64,000 nucleotides of DNA from Mercenaria mercenaria (GCF_021730395.1 NC_069371.1:12501001-12565000); one strand, 5' to 3'. Counted from the stretch's first letter, positions 1-11,690 are shown. The notes: generated by a model from the sequence alone, not told the origin. Program-made: numbers and translations.

Positions 1-356
1 AGAGTTATGAGACCTGCTTAGTACATGTCAGATCATGACAGTGAACAAGTTGTGAAGTTTCAATCCATTCCCAGTAGTGAGTACTGAGATACCAGTTTAC
101 ATACAAAACCTTAACTAAAAATTTCTAAGTCGAAAAAGGGGCATAATTTTGTAAAAAAGCAAAATAGAGTTATGGAACCTGTGCAATGTAAGCCAGTTTA
201 TCACAGTGAATAAGTGTGTGAAGTTTCAATCCATTCGAACAAGTAGTTACTGAGATACCAGCTTACATACAAAACCTTAACAAAATGGGGACGCAGACGC
301 CGACGCACGGGCGAGTCCAATAGCTCTACTATTCTTTGAATAGTCGAGCTAAAAAT
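1..356 (+). repeat. Interspersed repeat ending in a hairpin
   Basis: The stretch contains two diverged copies of a phrase around 'gtgaagtttcaatccattc', so it is internally repetitive. It ends in a 14-bp stem with one mismatch (321-334 with 338-351, 3-base loop), followed by 'aaaaa'. The same terminal arrangement recurs at 811-846, and a similar one closes the element at 18.4 kb. The left edge lies outside the window. No coding potential is seen. Confidence 0.6.
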
Positions 357-540
357 TACTATTCTGTACATGTACACAGTTAAGTAAATACAATGATGCA
401 AATGGTAGCACTTGCCTTCTTAAGATATTTCATTCAAGAACGAATTTTAATGTATATTCCCTTACAAAACCCCCCAGTGGATATCTCAAACGATCTTTGT
501 GGGACACCCACATAAACCCAACAAGAGCTGTCTGATGACA

Positions 541-846
541 GCACACTTGAATTTTCTCAGTGCTTAACTCTGAATTAGAGCTTTGCCTGTAAAAACTTTA
601 TAAAACTTTAAATACCAAAAAATTCTAAGTTAAAAAGGGGCATTACTCTTTCAAAATTCAAACCAGTTATTGGGATTGTTTCTCCTGGTGTAGACTTTGA
701 TAGTAAATGACTGCTTTAAGTTTCAAGTCAAAAGTTTTGATAGTAACAGAGATATTTGACTTTATCAAAAACTATAACCAACGGCAACGCCGACGCTGGG
801 GTGAGAGCAATAGCTCTACATTTTCTTCGAAAAGACGAGCTAAAAA
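541..846 (+). repeat. Second copy of the hairpin-ended repeat
   Basis: The right end matches the repeat at 1-356: 'gacgc', 'gcaatagctctac', a short hairpin, then 'gacgagctaaaaa'. The body differs. A related body with the phrase 'ctggtgtagactttga' recurs near 62,440. A LINE 3' fragment follows at once. Confidence 0.55.
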
Positions 847-1535
847 GGCAAATCAAACTCTAGGTTTACTTCGCAGGAATATAAAGGTTAACTCCAAACC
901 CCTTAAGTCCATGGCATATCAGACCCTCGTCTGACCACAGCTGGAATATAGCTCCGAATTCTGGTCTCCATTACACACAAACCCAAATAGACCAAATAGA
1001 AACAGTCCAAAGACATGCAGCACCTTGGGCTAAGTCTGACTTTGGCCGCACCTCCAGTGTCATTGACATATAATACAGTCTAAAACAGTGCAAGCTAGAC
1101 CTACGGCGCAATGACTCCTGACTCTCTCTTGTCTATAAAATCTCAAATCAACTAGTCGCAATCCCCATGGAAGATTACCTCATCCCCCTAACAAGGCAAT
1201 CATGTCATCATCATTCAGTCTTACAAGTTAATCTCTGTAACCACTGACAACTACAAATACTCCCTTTCCCCCAGGACTATAGTCCTATGGAATAATCTTC
1301 CATTTGATATTCCATTCCTTCCAACTCTTGAGCAGTTCAATGCCACTGTATGCAACATTGAACACACTTCACCATAACCTTGCTCCTCACCCTTTTTTAT
1401 CTTTTAAATCACCAACTTTTATTTTGGCTTGATTTTCTTTTATATTCTGCTAACAATCTTTTGGGCTTGATGTACACAAAAGTCTCTATGCCCCTGCAAA
1501 GGGTTAGACAGTATTGGAAGAAAGATAGATAGAGA
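847..1535 (+). mobile_element. LINE 3' fragment (end of reverse-transcriptase ORF plus 3' tail)
   Basis: The first frame reads 'KANQTLGLLRRNIKVNSKPL' and on through 'AYQTLV', then an in-frame stop, then 'PQLEYSSEFWSP'. This is the conserved C-terminal region of CR1/Jockey-like LINE polymerases. Further on, pieces in more than one frame match the family ending: a segment like 'RTSSV', then one like 'LVAIP', then 'PFDIPFLPTLEQFNATVC' near 1,300-1,350. The copy is 5'-truncated and broken by stops and frameshifts. It ends near 1,535 in a short 'gata' repeat, the kind of simple-sequence tail used by this class. Clade assignment is tentative. Confidence 0.75.
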
Positions 1536-1717
1536 TGTTACATTTTCCAAAAGGGGGTGGGGTTGTATTTACTCAAGCCTTAAAAAAATCCATGTTTTAC
1601 AAATGTTTATGAAATATAAACTATGTATCAAAATTCTAAAGAGTGAATTTTAACCATAAGAGCATTACCAGTGCCGATATTCACTTAATTAATTTTACTT
1701 TTGACAGATGGGGGAGG

Positions 1718-1774
1718 AGGTGACACAGACCATATTATAATCTATGGTTATAATAAAAATACTCTGTGTCACCT
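1718..1774. repeat. Short hairpin
   Basis: A 12-bp inverted repeat, 'aggtgacacaga' at 1718-1729 against its complement at 1763-1774, encloses a 33-base AT-rich loop. It may be a very short MITE relic. Confidence 0.45.
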
Positions 1775-2109
1775 TCTAATTCAACTGCTTCGATGTTCAA
1801 GAGGTTTAAGGCGCTGGATTGTTAATCTGCTACACCTTTTTTTGTCAAGGCCATGGATTAAATCATAGAATTTAGCTAAGCAGCTTGTTATAGTGCTTAA
1901 TTTTTGCGATTTTCCTCTACTAATTTTCAGTTTATACAGTTGCTTATTCATTATTCGCCGCCATTAAGATTATGCTAACCCAAAACGGCGGATTGAAAAC
2001 ATGAAATAATAAGGCAGGCATGAAAAATTAAGTGAAATAAGTAAGTTTACAACATCATTTATGCGTGTCCTAACATATACTTTAGGCCTATGCCTCTAAA
2101 TATACTTCC

Positions 2110-2186
2110 GTAATCCTAGCCTATCCTCATAGGGTTGTCTAGGAATACGAAACTTCCGTAATCGTAGACCTGGAGGCTAGGATTAC
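2110..2186. repeat. 13-bp inverted repeat
   Basis: 'gtaatcctagcct' at 2110-2122 is matched by its exact complement at 2174-2186. The words 'cttccgtaatc' and 'gtaatcgtag' recur between and beside the arms. The style resembles the neighbouring 63-bp tandem repeat and the larger array at 36.8-38.7 kb. Confidence 0.55.
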
Positions 2187-2422
2187 TGTACCGTAATCGT
2201 AGCCACTGCCTAAAGTAATTGGCATGGAACAGTGTATTCATTTGGAGTTCCTCGGTTATTTAGGTTTTGAAAGAGAAGGTAAACAATCAGGTGAATGCTG
2301 GTATCTGTAAATAATTTAAATCCAGGTTTTAAGTGAACACTGGTTACCTCTTATTTGTTATTTCATTTTCAACCAAATTTAAGATGTAAATAACCCTAAA
2401 TCGCTAGAGAACAGACGTTCGT

Positions 2423-2548
2423 ACCCCTAGAAAACCCCTAACAGGCTTGTCTAGAGGTATGGATCCGTACCTCTAGAATCAGATTACCCCTAGAAAACCC
2501 CTAACTGGCTTGTCTAGAGGTATGGATCCGTACCTCTAGAATCTGATT
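2423..2548. repeat. 63-bp tandem repeat, two copies, each with an internal palindrome
   Basis: Two adjacent 63-bp units (2423-2485 and 2486-2548) differ at only two positions. Each holds the perfect inverted repeat 'ctagaggta'/'tacctctag' around a BamHI-like centre. A third, partial arm follows at 2549-2575. Confidence 0.8.
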
Positions 2549-2715
2549 CTAAAGGTACGGATCTGTACCCCTACTAGACTCTCCTTCCCAAAATTATAAT
2601 ATGGCTTTTGAAAACTTGATAAAAGAAAGATAATTTTCTATCTATGAAATAAATTTGCGCATTCTAAAATGATCGTTTTAAATAATTCTTTCATTGATTT
2701 TCATAATATATTTGC

Positions 2716-2877
2716 TTAAGCTAAATTTGTGACTTTCGAGTTTCGTCGTTTCGATCTTCTTAACACCGGGTGACAGCGAATATTTACCAGATCACCTTTC
2801 CATGTTTGTTTCAAATGGTCGGACACCTCTTTCTCAAGCAATAAAGGAGGTAAGTCAGTGCCTCCGTCATCCGACAT
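2716..2877 (-). CDS. Candidate small ORF or first exon, 53 residues, unrecognised
   Basis: A minus-strand frame starts MSDDGGTDLPPLLLEKEVSD, runs through 'HLKQTWKGDLVNIRCHPV' and ends in a basic stretch before a stop. The start has an acceptable context ('tcaATGt'). The acidic then amphipathic composition is unlike the AT-rich noise around it. A possible splice donor, 'GTAAAT', lies just after 'WKGDL', so the true exon may end there. I do not recognise the family and see no second exon in the window. It could be the first exon of a gene running off the left edge, or chance. Confidence 0.25.
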   Translation of the reverse strand: MSDDGGTDLPPLLLEKEVSDHLKQTWKGDLVNIRCHPVLRRSKRRNSKVTNLA

Positions 2878-3070
2878 TGATAATGCTGGCTAAATTTCTA
2901 ACTTAGAAACATAAACATAATATTTTGTTGTGGCTCGAGTTAATTCTCCTTTGTGAAGAGTTAATTTAATTAAGGGACGTAACTCAAGTCTTAATACAGT
3001 AATGTATATTTGTCTATAGCCTATTTAAGTATAAAAAATTAAATTGAAAAAAAATTCGACATTAAAATAA

Positions 3071-3431
3071 TGTAACATCTGTCCCCTTATTTTATAGGCA
3101 TATAATGAAAACATTTTGTTGTAGTTTAAATTTCTTTTTTGTTTCTTGATTATTTGCATGAACATACTGTTAAAAATCTTACTATCTTTTTAGACATTTT
3201 TCATCATTTAAGTAAAAAAAAAATCCCTCCCCCCTCCCCGCTCCCCCCAACACACAAAAAATGCATTTTTTTTTTTTTAATTTTAAATTGCTAAAAAAAA
3301 TTATGGGGACGGATGTTACAGACAACTTTTACACATAAGTAAAGTTTTGTAAATACAAGTTAAACAATGTTCATTTAGCCTTTGAATGGATAGATGTTAT
3401 GGGGACAGATGTTACAGACAACTTTTACACA
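3071..3431. repeat. Scattered copies of a 'ggggacagatgttaca' motif
   Basis: The phrase occurs in direct orientation at about 3301-3337 and 3397-3431 (offset 96) and in inverted orientation at about 3071-3090. Looser forms are near 3560 and 3842. The block may be what is left of an element with terminal inverted repeats. The surroundings are poly-A/T tracts with no gene. Confidence 0.4.
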
Positions 3432-4562
3432 TTAATTAGTAATTATTTTCTTTAAAACATAGCATATTACTAATTTTTCACGTTTTTCATAATCAGTATG
3501 TAAAACTGAATCAGAATCAGTGTTTATTTAAGTTTTGCTTCTTCTATTTAAATAATTAATGTGGGGAGACGGCTGTTACACATTTCTTTAACACAAACAG
3601 AACTTTTTAGGGAAAAAAGACTTGACTGACAGAAAAGTTTTCAGTTCATGTTTTAGAGTTCTTTGATGTGATTAAAATTTAGTACTTAATGTTTTTTTTT
3701 TTAAAAAATTGCAGGCATTACGCAGAGCATTTTTTATTTAAAAAGTTATAGTAATAAAAATACTGCACTACATGTCTTGAATTATTATAAATATCAATGT
3801 AAAGGTAATAAAATTTTCTTTTTAACAGTAAAAAAAAATAAATGTGGGGAGACGTTGACTTGGAAAATAGAAATTTCAATTTGAAAAAGAAGTAAAAAAA
3901 AAAACAGATGCTAATGCATTAAGGTAAACTGGGTGTTTTTCATGTACTAATTAGGCTGTATTTTTTTCTGGTGATCCAATTGAAAAAAAAAAAAACACTT
4001 TCCGATACATTTACTTTGTAATGAGGTCAAAAAATAAAAATAAACAAATGGTTCTAAAAACATTAAAAATTTTCTTTTTAAAAAACTGGGCATTACATAA
4101 AAAAATAAAATGGTCCATTTACTATGCAGCAGGCAATATAGGAGAGATCGTGTTTGTATACAAATTCTATTTTTAGAACTGATAAGACAATGATCGGGTG
4201 GGCAGAAGCCGACCGTCCATGTTTTTTGTAAACAGTGATGTTTTTCTAACGGTCTAAACTTTCTTAAAACACAAATTACATAAATAATTACACAATCAAA
4301 AAGCAACTATTTTAAAAATATTAAGAAGATACATACTTGCTCTACTTCATTTCTTTTATTTAAAATTTACTGTGAATAACAACAACAGGTTAATTATGGA
4401 GTTCATTCATTTATTTTTCACTATTTATTTCATGTTTTATGTCATAAACAGACCACACTCATCTTGCCTCTTCAGACATTAAAATACACCGATTAGCTCA
4501 TCAATTAACAGTTGTGTGAGCATTTTTTTTATTATAATCAAAATATCATTTTAATTATTATA
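3432..4562. other. AT-rich stretch without a recognised gene
   Basis: The sequence is dominated by homopolymer A and T runs. The longest open frame here (about 119 codons, minus strand, 3947-4306) is rich in Phe, Leu and Cys and resembles no family I know. I regard it as chance. Confidence 0.5.
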
Positions 4563-4615
4563 ACAAGAGGGCCATGATGGCCCTATATCGCTCACCCGAG
4601 TTTAGTTGGGCCCAC
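4563..4615 (+). repeat. Palindromic head of a tandem-core element
   Basis: 'agagggccatgatggccct' followed by a phrase like 'cgctcacc' is a common bivalve repeat end. It is nearly palindromic. It probably belongs with the tandem core at 5855-6690, as in the bivalve 'pearl' elements, which have unique flanks around tandem core repeats. The link is inference, because 1.2 kb of AT-rich sequence without clear features lies between them. Confidence 0.45.
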
Positions 4616-5854
4616 TACATGATGCTACATACCAAAGACATTAAATTTTATCATATACTAGTTACTGTTTGTAGATGACCAGTTAAACACATTTAACTTA
4701 ATAATAACAACAATTTTTGTGTATCTCACTTTTAATGTTTTTAAGATGACTTGTCATTATGTTTCTATAAAATGAAGGTTCTAAACCATTGTTGAATGTT
4801 AGTATTTTACTTAATATTAGCATTGTTTTACAAAAGTTGTATTATGTATTTAATTGTATGTTCCAAGACAGCATGACAAGTTTTTATGACAATAATAATA
4901 TTTCTAAGGTAGTTCTGCACATTCGGATTGACCAACAAATTTTTCATAATGGTTTCTACAGGAAAATCTTAACTTTCATAACATTTTCACGAATAGAAAT
5001 TTTTCTACAATGTAGATTTTAATGAAACTTCTGTTATAAAAATATGATCTATAATGTGGTGAAATAAAATGTATAGGTCCATGTGCTTATTTTTGAGATA
5101 TATGACCATGATTAAAGTGAACCGCACATTCATGTTAATTTTAATTTTGAATTATTAAATGTTTCTGATGTTTTAATATCATATTTCAACTTTAGAAAGA
5201 TAGTAACAGTGCCATTGAAATAAATTTAGTCACAGAATGCTATTAATTCATAAATGATTTCATTTCTGTACGCCGAATCCAGGCTTTATTCTACATTTTA
5301 GTTTGTTATGCTATAACTTCCAGTTTATCAAATGTGCAGAACTACCGTAAACAAGTGCAGCAGCCAAGAAATTTTTTAACAGAAGCAGACTGATTAAAAT
5401 CTATATTTTTTTCCATACAACTATTCATTCTTATTGCAGCTGGGTTGTCTGTTACTAATATGAACATTTGAGCAATAATATAAAGTCAGTGTCTTAATAT
5501 GATAAAAGCAACTAACAACAAAAACATTTTTAAAACTATTAAACATAAGTAACAACAAAACATGAAAGGGGACAACAGAAAATTTGATATATACATGATT
5601 CTAAATTATTATTAATGAAGTGTACTCAAAAAAAAATTTATAAATCAGTGCGGTAACCAGAACTGAAAAAACACCGAGGCAGAATTTTTTCTGGAAAGAG
5701 TGTTGCATATATTGGCATAGGTACAAACTATGACTGTACAAGTCATTAATTAATTTGAACATTTTTTCTTCACTATAAAAAGCATAATGGAGTTGTGACA
5801 TATATTAAGGCATGGTTACAGGGGCCAATCCTGAGAAAAAATTTGGAATTCTAC

Positions 5855-6690
5855 AAGTCAAAATGGTGCATTTTAAGTTATTTCAGATAAAAAAAATCTG
5901 AACAAAACACACATACAACTTGCCTGCAATAAATTGGAGTACAAGTTGAGATCTGGGGTGGTCCTCCTTGAAAATTTTTGACACTATACAATACAAAGCT
6001 GTGCATTTTAAGCGATTTAGACAAAAATCTGAGCACATCAGAGTAAAATGTACACACAAACTCGCCAGCTAATTGGGTACACGTCGAGAGTTGGGTGAGA
6101 AATTTAGAAATTATACAAGACAAAGCTGTGCATTTTAAGCCATCTTAAAAAAAAATATGAGCAAATAAGGTTAAAAAGTATGCACTATTCGACTGCATAA
6201 TTTGAATACAGGTAAAAATGGGTTTTCGAGATCCTCCCGAGGAAACTTTCAAATTATAAAAGACAAAATGGTGCATTTTAACACATCTTTGACCAAAAAA
6301 ATCTGACAGAATCGGGTTGAAATGTACACATTACCCGCGCAGAAATAGAGATAGGGGTTCGGGGTCCTCACCGTGTAATTTATACAAGATAAAATGGGTG
6401 CATTAAAGCCATCTCCGACAAAAAAATCTGAGCAAATCAGGTTAAAATGTGGGCATACAGCCTACTTGTTTGTCTGCGTAATTGGAGTGGAAGTACAGGT
6501 GGGGTTCGGGACCCTCTTAGAGAAATTTGGAAATTCAATAAGGCAAAACTATGCATTTCAAAGCCATTTCAGACAAACGAATTCAGCAACTCAGGCTGAC
6601 AGGTTACCATACTAGATGGTAAATTGGAGAATAGGTATTGGGCAAACTGTTAAGTTATACAAGAAAAAAGTATGGTTTTTTCAGCCAGTT
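5855..6690 (+). repeat. Degenerate satellite, period about 130 bp, about seven copies
   Basis: The phrase 'gtgcattttaag', followed by 'aaaatctga' and later by 'ggggt' and 'cct', recurs near 5868, 6000, 6131, 6270, 6400, 6550 and 6672. Copies differ by many substitutions and small indels, so the array is old. Short open frames on both strands are by-products of the periodicity. Confidence 0.75.
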
Positions 6691-7200
6691 TAGATGTAAA
6701 ATTGTTAGCAAAATGTTATGTGATTCACAAGCAGAAGTACAAAATTAAGTGCTTATGTGAGGTCATCCCATGATGCCAAAGATGTGTCGAGAATCTGAAA
6801 ACATTTGATTAACACGACCACATGCTAAGCAAAATTTCTATGATTGTATCTAGTATTTCATATGAAAAGTAGTAACTAAATACACAAAGGTGAGTAATTC
6901 CTACCATGTTTTCAAATACAAAAGATGTAATTACATAACACACATGCATTTTACTATAAAAATAACCTTTACTATGCTATATGCAACAACTTAAAAGTTC
7001 CTCTGCTATCATTTCAAGTATGTTTAAAACTTAGATATTACATCAAAGCTGTTTCACACTTAAGACAAGTACAACAGCAATAAAAATTCATCTAAAACTT
7101 AAAAAAATGGAAAACTTTGTCAAAATGTTTATAATAAGACTAAAGACATATAATTATATTGCAAATAAAATGTAACAAGTGGCCACCCTGAAACAAAGTT
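6691..7200. other. AT-rich stretch without a recognised gene
   Basis: No coding frame, tandem array or inverted repeat stands out. This lies just outside the 3' end of the Helitron and may include the true element end. Confidence 0.4.
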
Positions 7201-7214
7201 TAACCACTATGAAT

Positions 7215-7240
7215 GCCAACCTCTATATGGAGAGGTTGGC
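7215..7240 (-). terminator. Perfect hairpin at the Helentron 3' end
   Basis: 'gccaacctct' pairs perfectly with 'agaggttggc' across a six-base loop. The stem extends to 14 bp with one mismatch. It lies about 90 bases beyond the last endonuclease motif. Helitrons and Helentrons carry such a hairpin near their 3' end, thought to act as a rolling-circle stop signal. Its position and perfection fit that role; function is inferred. Confidence 0.7.
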
Positions 7241-7329
7241 TTTCATCATATCAGGAGGGTGAAATTGTTAAGTGATTTTTTCAGTTTTGTGACTAGTTCC
7301 AATGATAATGCAAAAACTGTTATGTATAA

Positions 7330-8100
7330 AAGTAAACAAGTTTGTGATCTGACCAGTATGTTTCTACAGTTCCAACACTGCCACTAAATTTGCAAATACC
7401 AGATCTATTGTTGACCCGTGATCGGTTGTTGGTTCATGCATCATTTGTTGGCAACATAATCTTTCGATCATAAATCGTTTCAGACTGTCATTTTGTGAAA
7501 CATCTATATTGAAATCTCCCATGATAACTAACGGTTTATCTGAGGTGCTCAAAAAGATGTTTTTCAATAGTTGAAACAAGACTATGAAAAGAAAGACCGG
7601 GTGATTTGTACAGCATCACAATTTGCATTTGCATTAGCACATGTTTTACATCTACGACTATCCACTCAAAATTCGTTGTACTATAGCAATGGCATTTAAA
7701 AACTGTGATATCATTTTTTAACATACAATGCTAAACCATGAGACGGTCTGATGTTCTGTTTTGTTTGTTTTGGTCATTTCTTATTAGCTGAAAACCCTTA
7801 ATTGAATAGTCTGAATTTTCATCTCTTCGGACTAATCTTGTTTCAGCAAGTCCAATCACATGTGTCGACATGATATTCTGCTCTACTGCTACATCTTCAA
7901 AATGTCTGTGCAATGATCTACAATTGTTATAGACTATTTTAAAATGTTGATCAGAATTGACTGTGTCAAGTGGGACATAACAGAGTTGAAGATTTGCTTT
8001 AGAATAAAGTCTTTCCATTTCTACTTCTACACGTTCATCCAAAGACAATGCCTGTTCATTGAAGTTCAAAATATGGAGATTTTTAATAGATCTCACTCTG
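7330..8100 (-). pseudogene. Helentron AP-like endonuclease domain
   Basis: The C-terminal part of the Helentron protein. Motifs in order along the minus strand are 'VYNNCRSLHRHF', 'VIGLAETRLVRRD' (catalytic Glu), 'FEWIVVDV', 'VIMGDFNIDVSQNDS' (Asp-Asn pair), 'STIDLVFAN' and 'YWSDHKLVYF' (catalytic His). This is the complete set of the exonuclease/endonuclease/phosphatase fold as in CR1-like LINEs, from which the Helentron endonuclease is thought to derive. The domain is split between three frames, around 7,730 and 7,550, so this copy is dead although each active-site residue survives. It follows the helicase region directly. Confidence 0.85.
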
Positions 8101-9475
8101 CTTAAAGCTACATAATGGATTGTGGATTTTTTCTTGGTTTACGTTGTGACAAATCTATAACAACTTGGTCAAGAGTGGTTCCCTGAGCTCTGTGAACAGT
8201 TTTACCTGCAGACGGTTGTAATGGAAACTGTATTCTCTGAATTGTGTTTTGTCTCAGTGGAAATGTTCGCTCTATGTCAAATATGGGAGTCCAATTGTCA
8301 TCAATTAAGTGATGATAAAAACCTCTACTGTGATATTTTTTTTCGTCTTTCATTGCCTATTCGTTTGTTGTCAAAGTTTACCCATATAATACTGGGTCTA
8401 TTTGTTTCAGCTTGTTTGTATTTATATATTTAACTACACAAGAGGCACCATTAGTTAGCCATCTTCTGTATCAATATTAACAGTCAAGTCATATATCATG
8501 CCAACCACTACTATCAAAGAGTAGTGCAAACCCATTGTACTACAGGCATCTCTTGGTAATCTTTTCAAAATATCATTTTGTCTATCCTGTGATATGTTTG
8601 CTCCTACAACTGAGTCATGACAAGAAATTCAACTTTTTGAGAATTAATGTTATTGATGATTTTTGTCATTAAATGCTTGCATAAAGCAATTTTCTGCAAA
8701 TATATGGGGTGCATTCTGTGGGTATGTTACCGAGTTTGGATCAACCTGACATTGTTGGATCTTTTTTTGTCATGGTCTGTCATTTTATTGTGACGTAACC
8801 TGTTTAACAGCTCTGCAAATTCATTGTCATTCTTTTGTCGCATGATCTCAGTCAACTCAAACATGGAAAAGTGATCTTGCCAGAAATTAGTTGCTAAATG
8901 CAGATGCATCATGTGTAAGGTCTTGAAATATCCAAGATCCTGCCACTGGCTTTAACTGGTACAAGTCACCTACAGCTATGATGCTTTTACCCCCAAAAAG
9001 GGTATTCTTGTGCCCGTCAGTTCTTGAAGTCTTTGGTCAATAAACTTTAGCATTTGAATTGCTAACCATTGATATCTCATCTATAATGACAACTGAAAGG
9101 TTTCTATACTTTGACCTAAATGTGTTGAGCTTGTCACAATTTAAAGTTTGTTCCTTTTGCTTAAATTTTTGATGGAAAGCTGTCGATATTGTTAAAACCA
9201 TTGATGTTGTAAGCTGCTTTACCAGTATACGCACACAACAGTACCTTTTCTCATCTGCATTTTCACCTTCTCTGAGATTAAAATATCTGTACAAGGTCTG
9301 ATACAAAGCCTTTATTACTACACTTTTACCAACACCTGCTCCTCCAGTCAAAAAAGCATACAATGGCACATCTTTTGTTTTTACCCAATGTATAACATGG
9401 TTGAAGAAGTGCCTTTGTTTTGTATTCAAACATCTCAAAAGTTCTCTGTAGTGTTCATCTGGCATCACATTTTCA
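8085..9475 (-). pseudogene. Helentron PIF1-like helicase domain
   Basis: Walker A reads 'LTGGAGVGKSVVIKAL' (about 9,320-9,350) and Walker B 'VVIIDEISMV' (about 9,063-9,092). Motif III follows as 'GGKSIIAVGDLYQLKPV' (about 8,940-8,990), then 'FELTEIMRQKNDNEF', then motifs V/VI 'AGKTVHRAQGTTLDQVVIDL' (about 8,150-8,210) and 'YVALSRVRSI' (about 8,085-8,114). Order and spacing fit SF1B PIF1-type helicases of Helitrons, which unwind the donor strand during rolling-circle transfer. Several frame changes and a gap between about 8,450 and 8,720 mark decay. Confidence 0.9.
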
Positions 9476-9539
9476 TTTACATCAATTGTAGCAGATGAAG
9501 CACAGCTTCCTAGTTCAATACCAATATCATATTCTCTCT

Positions 9540-10260
9540 GCTCATTAGCTCTATCAGGATTGAAATAAACAATGTCTCAGATTCAACTGACTCTTCCTCA
9601 GCTGTTTCTGCTTCAACTTGTTGTGTTTCTGGGGCTATTTCATCATATGCATCAAAGTCATTTCTGCAGCTTCCCGAGCCATTTCTAGCTCCTCAACATG
9701 GTGTTCATACAGTTTGCACTTGCTGTCAATTTGATGTTTTTTGCTTCATAATGCCCCTTATAAGTTTCATAGTTAGCTGTAAAATCTGTCATTTCATTTC
9801 TCCATGGCAGAAACAAAGAAGTTTTTCTCGAAAATGATTATCTTCATCTGATTTGAGTTTTAAATCGAACATAACGTATAACTTTGTGGTTTTGTCTCTT
9901 TCTAATTTTGATACCATTTTTCAGTACCAAGAGAGTTTGGTCATCATTGAATACTTCATGTTCAACCATGTTATCATCGTCATTCACATCTTGGTCAGTA
10001 GGAGGAGTATCATCATCATTTGGATAGACAATTTCTAACTGTGATACATAATCAGCAAGACACCAGTTTTCGAGACAAGTTGGTCTTCTTGAATACCTTC
10101 TGATGATATTGTCAGCTACAATATCTGTTGAAGAATCTGGCAGCTTGTCCAATACACTTTTTGTCTTGAGAACCTGTATTCGCTGATTTGGTTGCGACGT
10201 GTTAATAAATACTACATCTCTTGTGCTCCTAGTCAAAGGCATTTGAAGTACTAAGTAAAC
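9540..10260 (-). pseudogene. Helentron Rep-helicase linker region
   Basis: A frame of 132 residues, 10,242-9,844, begins 'MPLTRSTRDVVFINTSQPNQ' and includes 'RRYSRRPTCLENWCLADYV'. Downstream, in another frame, is 'LPWRNEMTDFTANYETYKGH' (about 9,740-9,810). Both phrases are typical of the stretch between Rep and helicase in animal Helitrons. An acidic low-complexity run (PNDDDTPPTDQDVNDDD) sits between them. There are at least two frame changes. Confidence 0.8.
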
Positions 10261-10349
10261 TGCTTCTTGGGCACTAACCTCAACACTATTTGAAAATACA
10301 TTTCCAATGTGTCGAACCTGTCTCTTTATATCTAAATTTCCATTTCTGG

Positions 10350-11690
10350 CCTCCTTTGCAGCAGCAGCAATATGTACTCATTCCCCTCTGTGATTTACTA
10401 ATATAAGATACAATGTACATTTGCACAAGCATATGGGTCTAATACAAACTGAATATCAATGTTTGCTTTCCAGGCTCTTAAGACTGCCTCGTTGTACAAA
10501 TTTACACGAATATCTTTAGGTGTCCTTTCTAGAAATACTTTAGATGCTTTTAAAGAACTTCGTAATGCACTTAATATAGTCTTCCTCTGTCATTTCCAAA
10601 ATTCAGTTAAAACTGTTCATACGACATATCTAATCCATCTTTTTCAGAATTCATTTTCTCTTGTACCTTTTTGTACATTTTCTTGTACTTGTCAACATCT
10701 GACTCAAGTGGCTCTAGAACCATTGTCTGATTTAATGGTGGAAGTGGGTAACCAAATCGACAAATTTTATCCTCCTTTTTGTGACAGGTCCTTGAATGTT
10801 TATGAATTTGTAACTGAATCAAATCTTGTAAGTGTATTTCATCTGAACAGCATTTCAAATACTTGTCAACATATGCATTTTATTTCTTCATTGGAACTAC
10901 TGTTATATTTGGGAGCATCTTTCACCCAAACTATCTATGAATATGTGGAGAACCTCTCTGTTGAAATTCAACTCGATAGAAATAGTCTGTCATACAACCA
11001 AGGCAATTGTGAGAACTTTTCAAAACAATTTTTATAAATTGCTGAACCCTATGCTCAAAATATCGAGACATGTTACAGGGTCTTTTTGAATCAGCTTTAT
11101 TTTCTGTTCCCACGTCAAATTGTTTATCTGCTCTTCAGAATATTCAATGCCATCATTAAGATTTGATAACATATTCAATAAATCTGACCATCTTGTATCT
11201 GCAGATGAAAGTGACATGAACCAAGTTGGCAAACCGAGTTGTCGTATCATTGCAAAGATATCTTTTTTTCTTGTTTCTAAATATGACGGAGAATTTCTAA
11301 GCTGTTTGAAATGTAATATCCTTGATCTTTTTGTACCATGTCATCCATGTAGTCTGAATTTCTAGCCTGAACTGCTGTCAATTTCTTCTTTTCAAAATTA
11401 CCTCTTCTAACAGCAAGATTAACTTTGTCATTTAGTTGCTTCATTTGAATCTTTTTCTAATTTAAAAAATATATTTGGTACACTATTGGCTGCTCGTCTA
11501 TCACTGCTTCTCAGTTCCCATTTAGCAATATCACTATAGCTTACAGGGATTAATCTTTCTGCATTGTCAGTTCTCCTTTGTCCACAAAATATGGTTGGGA
11601 AACATAAAATTCTGAATCTGTATCTTGATATATACTAAGAGGTCGCTGACCTTCTCCTGGAGCAAAGGTTTAAATGTATTGTTTCTTTTC
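10350..11690 (-). pseudogene. Helentron Rep nuclease domain (HUH and Y2)
   Basis: The Helitron_like_N / Rep region. 'LGLPTWFMSLSSADTRWSDL' marks its start (about 11,180-11,245). The metal-binding HUH motif is 'VEFQQRGSPHIHR' (about 10,931-10,975), followed in another frame by 'IVWVKDAPKYN' and 'VDKYLKCCSDEIHL'. A Cys-rich segment 'CHKKEDKICRFGYPLPP' follows. The two catalytic tyrosines are in 'YIVSYISKSQRGMS' (about 10,376-10,420), one frame away from the preceding 'VLDPYACA'. All hallmark residues remain, but at least four frame changes and stops break the reading frame. Part of the N-terminal half (11,370-11,690) is badly eroded. Confidence 0.9.

Noticed and set aside
1795-1870. tRNA-Asn-like stretch ('ggcgctggattgttaatctg')
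   Set aside because: An A-box-like and GTT anticodon-like loop can be imagined, but no acceptor pairing and no proper B box were found.
10459-11037. 192-codon plus-strand frame
   Set aside because: It overlaps the Rep domain, whose motifs (HUH, Cys-rich segment) are all on the minus strand. The plus-strand protein resembles nothing.
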